The notes beneath the pieces are model-generated. The model worked only from the letters and a program-made list of their open reading frames with translations. It was not told where the DNA came from and made no database searches. From NCBI GenBank assembly GCA_009692685.1, contig SHYS01000003.1, positions 197,991 through 261,990 on the forward strand: 64,000 nucleotides of DNA. The letters run 5' to 3'. Every line of letters begins with the position of its first letter. The first letter of the stretch is position 1. Shown piece after piece: positions 61,624 through 64,000 of the stretch. Origin of the DNA: Dehalococcoidia bacterium (GTDB lineage: Bacteria; Chloroflexota; Dehalococcoidia; UBA2979). The position numbers were made by a program, and so were the translations under genes.

Positions 61624-62367
61624 CTAGCGACCCCGACCGGCACTGCGGAACTGGCGGAGCGGGATGGGTGCGTCCTCGATGTCCTGTTGCTCCAACGCCG
61701 CGTCTTCGGCAGCGCCCAGCAGGCGCTTCAGCCGTTGCACGCCCTTGTGTTGCAGGACCTTCACGTTGGTCTGTTGCTTGTCGAGGGCCGCGGCCGTCTC
61801 GGCGACCGAGAGTCCCGAGACGAAGCGCAAGAGGATGACGTCGCGCTGGGCGTCCGGCAGCTGGCGCACGACCTCCATGACTTCCTCGATCGCGATCTTC
61901 GTCTCCGTGAGGTCCTGCGGGCCTCGACGGTCGTCGTGCAACGTCTCCGAGAGTTCCACGGAGGGCCCGCGGGCGGCGGCGCGTCGATGGAAGGAAACGA
62001 CGTGGTTGTGGGCGATCCGGAAGACCCAGGCCCGGAAGGGGCTGCGCTCCGACTCTCCCAGCACTCGCCATTCGAACCCCTCAATCGCGCCGATGACCTT
62101 GAGGAAGATCTCCTCGGTGAGGTCTTCGGCATCTGCCGGATGACGCACGCGGCCCAGGCAGTAGCGGTACACCTGAGTGACGTAGGCGTCGTAGAGGAGG
62201 CCAACGGCCTCCGTTTCACCACGGCTGGCGCGGGCGACAAGCGCACGCTCCTGTACCAGGTCGATGCCTGTTTCTCCGCGAGCGTCACCTCGAGGGCTGG
62301 ATTGGCCCAGAGGCTTAGTTCCAGAGAGAGGTCGTGCCGTCCCGTCGACGGGGCGCGATGGCTGCAC
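61624..62367 (-). CDS. ECF-family RNA polymerase sigma factor
   Basis: Region 2 begins near LVARASRGETEAVGLLYDAY and YRYCLGRVRHPADAEDLTEE; region 4 is LPDAQRDVILLRFVSGLSVA, then ETAAALDKQQTNVKVLQHKG. The usual protein would start near 62258, but no ATG or GTG lies there in frame; ATG 62367 adds about 36 unconserved residues, and a GTG just upstream in another frame hints at a small indel. It is followed by the anti-sigma gene 108 bases on. Confidence 0.85.
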   Translation of the reverse strand: MQPSRPVDGTARPLSGTKPLGQSSPRGDARGETGIDLVQERALVARASRGETEAVGLLYDAYVTQVYRYCLGRVRHPADAEDLTEEIFLKVIGAIEGFEWRVLGESERSPFRAWVFRIAHNHVVSFHRRAAARGPSVELSETLHDDRRGPQDLTETKIAIEEVMEVVRQLPDAQRDVILLRFVSGLSVAETAAALDKQQTNVKVLQHKGVQRLKRLLGAAEDAALEQQDIEDAPIPLRQFRSAGRGR

Positions 62368-62751
62368 GCGGTACTCCGAGTTCGGTGCGCGCTACCCGGC
62401 CCTCGGATCGCATCCTGCAATGAGGGGCAGAGTAACCAGAACAGCGTACTACCGGAGAGACATCGATGCCTGCGCGGTGCGCCAGCTGCGGGCCTCCTTG
62501 TGCTGTCACCGTGGCGGCCCGTCACCCCGCCGAGCCGCGTTCGGCCCGACGCAATAGGAAACGCGCAGAAACGCGTACAGTTAACGGGGCTCGGATGCGG
62601 GCCTCGCTACTCCAGCGCGAGGTCAACGCCCGGGCGAAAGCGAGCGCAAGGGGCGTTAACCTCGCCACGTGTGACGCGTTATATATTATTGTGGCAGCCA
62701 GCTTCCGGCAGGTGGCGTGCGTGCGGCGCGAGTGGCGGGATACTCGAAAGT
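62368..62751. other. Gene-poor interval between sigma factor and secreted-protein gene
   Basis: 384 bases. A 99-codon plus-strand frame beginning at 62466 has a Cys-rich start but no recognisable family and a poor ribosome-binding context, so I do not call it. An AT-rich island at 62676-62694 (TTATATATTATT) 60 bases before the next ATG is a likely promoter. Nothing else was seen. Confidence 0.5.
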
Positions 62752-63834
62752 ATGCAGTTTGTTGAGCGAATGAGGCGACGCAGCCTGCTTCCCGAAGGCT
62801 GGTACGCACACGTGTTGTCGAGGCGAGCGCGGTGGGTGCTGGCCGCGGCTCTGGGCGCGCTGGTTCTGGGGATGGGCGGCCCCACGAGTGCGCTCGCGGC
62901 TCCCGGGGACGACGCCTGCACGGTGATGCCGGCGACTGTGAGCAACCTGACGCCAACACTCGTGACGCTGCGATCTTCCTCGGACGACGCGACCGATCCG
63001 ATCAGCGCCCATGTCGGCCTGAACCACCCGCTGGTGGTTCGCGACCCGGGCGGCGACGCGACTGCCCGGGTGAATCAGCGCGTCATCGGCGGCCCGGACC
63101 AGGCAGCGCTCGGCGAGAACATCGGCTTCACCCTGCCCGCGGCAAACATCGCCGGAGAGTTCGAGGTGCTGACGCTCGCCGGTGACGGCTCGAGCGACTG
63201 CACTGGCGGGGTCGCCGGTGTCTACGACGGCCTCGCGATCGGCCAGGCCGAGGTACTCCAGGTGCGAACCGATGCGCCCGCGCCGCTGGTGGTCACCATC
63301 CGCAGCACGAGTAAAGGTGTGCCACTGCGCGCCTCGACGACGGTGACGCTGTCGACCTCGCGAGGCGAGTTCGTGCGGGTGAACGGCGAGCTGGTGGAGC
63401 CCACCAAGGTTGTGCAACTGGCGTTAACCGCGGGACCGCCCGTCGAGGGCGCTGCGGTGGGAACCGTCGCCTGGCGCCCCACCGCGACCGAGCGCCCCGG
63501 CCCCGCCGCGATGACCGCGACCGCGCTCCAGGATGGCGTGAGCCTGTTTAAGACCGTGAGCGCGAACATCATCGCGCCACCGGTCACCGAGGCCGCCGGG
63601 TTCCTGGGCGCGCTCCCCGGCAGCGGCCAATCGGCGCTGCTGGTGACCACGCGCCTCTTCGCCACCGTCGACCTCGCCTCGGCGCTCGATGTGGCGGGCT
63701 GCCGGCCGGCGAGCATGGCGGTCCTCGACGACGGCTCCTGGGAGGTCTTTGTGCCGGGCGCCCCGACCCCGATTAACGAGGGCTTCGACCGTTCGTTGCC
63801 GGCCGACACGCTGTTCGTGGTGCGCTGCGCGTAG
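62752..63834 (+). CDS. Secreted protein of unknown function
   Basis: 360 residues, ATG 62752. Signal peptide with hydrophobic core WVLAAALGALVLGMGG and a likely cleavage after SALA near residue 49. The mature part is beta-rich: NHPLVVRDPGGDATARVNQR near 92, LVVTIRSTSKGVPLRASTTV near 180, and a C-terminal module ending WEVFVPGAPTPINEGFDRSL, which recalls the short beta domain at the ends of many Chloroflexota secreted proteins. Possibly controlled by the divergent ECF sigma factor. Confidence 0.7.
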   Translation: MQFVERMRRRSLLPEGWYAHVLSRRARWVLAAALGALVLGMGGPTSALAAPGDDACTVMPATVSNLTPTLVTLRSSSDDATDPISAHVGLNHPLVVRDPGGDATARVNQRVIGGPDQAALGENIGFTLPAANIAGEFEVLTLAGDGSSDCTGGVAGVYDGLAIGQAEVLQVRTDAPAPLVVTIRSTSKGVPLRASTTVTLSTSRGEFVRVNGELVEPTKVVQLALTAGPPVEGAAVGTVAWRPTATERPGPAAMTATALQDGVSLFKTVSANIIAPPVTEAAGFLGALPGSGQSALLVTTRLFATVDLASALDVAGCRPASMAVLDDGSWEVFVPGAPTPINEGFDRSLPADTLFVVRCA

Positions 63835-63863
63835 GTCTGAGGTGGCGCGCCCTGCGAGTGGTG

Positions 63864-63991
63864 CCCCGTTCGTGGTGAGCCGGTCGAACCACATCGCTCC
63901 CTGCAATGATTCGAGCTACCGCTCCGAAGCTGTAACGCGTGTCATCGATGACGGCGTGTGGTTCCCTGCGGCAGGCTCACCACGAACGGGG
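63864..63991. repeat. Pair of inverted REP-like elements
   Basis: CCCCGTTCGTGGTGAGCC (63864-63881) and its exact reverse complement (63974-63991) flank about 92 bases. Each copy is itself an imperfect palindrome closed by GTGGT...ACCAC (63872-63892 and 63958-63983). Sits just after the secreted-protein gene. Related in core to the element at 6584-6618. Confidence 0.75.
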
Positions 63992-64000
63992 ATGGCGCAC

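Noticed and set aside
62466..62765. A 99-codon Cys-rich frame before the secreted-protein gene
   Set aside because: No family, no convincing ribosome-binding site, and it overlaps the likely promoter of the next gene.
1..64000. tRNA genes, rRNA genes, CRISPR arrays, IS elements
   Set aside because: No T-loop/acceptor patterns, rRNA blocks, regularly spaced repeats or transposase genes were seen by eye. A covariance-model search would be decisive for tRNAs and small RNAs.

Overview
The window is a 64 kb piece of a GC-rich bacterial genome. It carries no rRNA, tRNA or CRISPR array that I could see. The gene set suggests an aerobic or facultative Chloroflexota-like bacterium, possibly Dehalococcoidia. 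It includes a split B12-dependent methylmalonyl-CoA mutase, several acyl-CoA dehydrogenases and MaoC hydratases, an HspR-controlled chaperone operon, DUF309, DUF402 and DUF503 proteins, a YprB-type exonuclease, and a RodZ-like HTH protein fused to a PASTA domain. The placement is inference from gene content, not phylogeny.

Layout. 1-3.7 kb: a broken PaaI thioesterase, a GltD-type flavoprotein, and a tightly overlapping HxlR regulator plus two MaoC hydratases. 3.7-8.7 kb (mostly minus strand): formyl-THF hydrolase-like protein plus alanine dehydrogenase, an AlkA-type glycosylase, a P-loop kinase, DUF402, FabG. 8.8-19.9 kb: broken methyltransferase, TetR, methylmalonyl-CoA mutase, a solitary NuoB, HDOD, NhaB antiporter, OsmC, a cupin, a rearranged permease/lipoprotein junction, MFS, and a HigBA-like toxin-antitoxin pair. 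19.9-25.2 kb: the heat-shock locus, a four-gene overlapping operon dnaJ-hspR-unknown-clpC diverging from hsp20, with twin palindromes between. 25-37 kb: housekeeping genes (scpB, murJ, rpsT, rimO) and small regulators. 37-48 kb: ruvB-ridA, a heterodimeric ABC exporter, a lone phage-type portal gene, a YqeK-like HD hydrolase. 48-56 kb: htpX, then three acyl-CoA dehydrogenases, an O-methyltransferase and a flavin reductase. 56-64 kb: DUF309, YprB exonuclease remnant, subtilase, an ECF sigma factor with a putative anti-sigma, and a secreted protein.

How the genes work together. Acyl-CoA dehydrogenases, MaoC hydratases, FabG and thioesterases form a fatty-acyl or steroid-like beta-oxidation theme, and methylmalonyl-CoA mutase would drain propionyl-CoA. 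ClpC, DnaJ, HspR, Hsp20 and HtpX form a proteostasis theme.

The most striking property is the number of broken genes. About fifteen recognisable genes are interrupted by single in-frame stops or one-base shifts while staying collinear with their families. Indels at G-runs could be sequencing error. The clean nonsense changes (TAG in Hsp20, DUF402, DUF503, a 2TM protein and a cupredoxin; four stops in a sensor kinase) look more like real decay. A second window-wide feature is heavy over-use of the word TCGAGG/CCTCGA in both coding and intergenic DNA.
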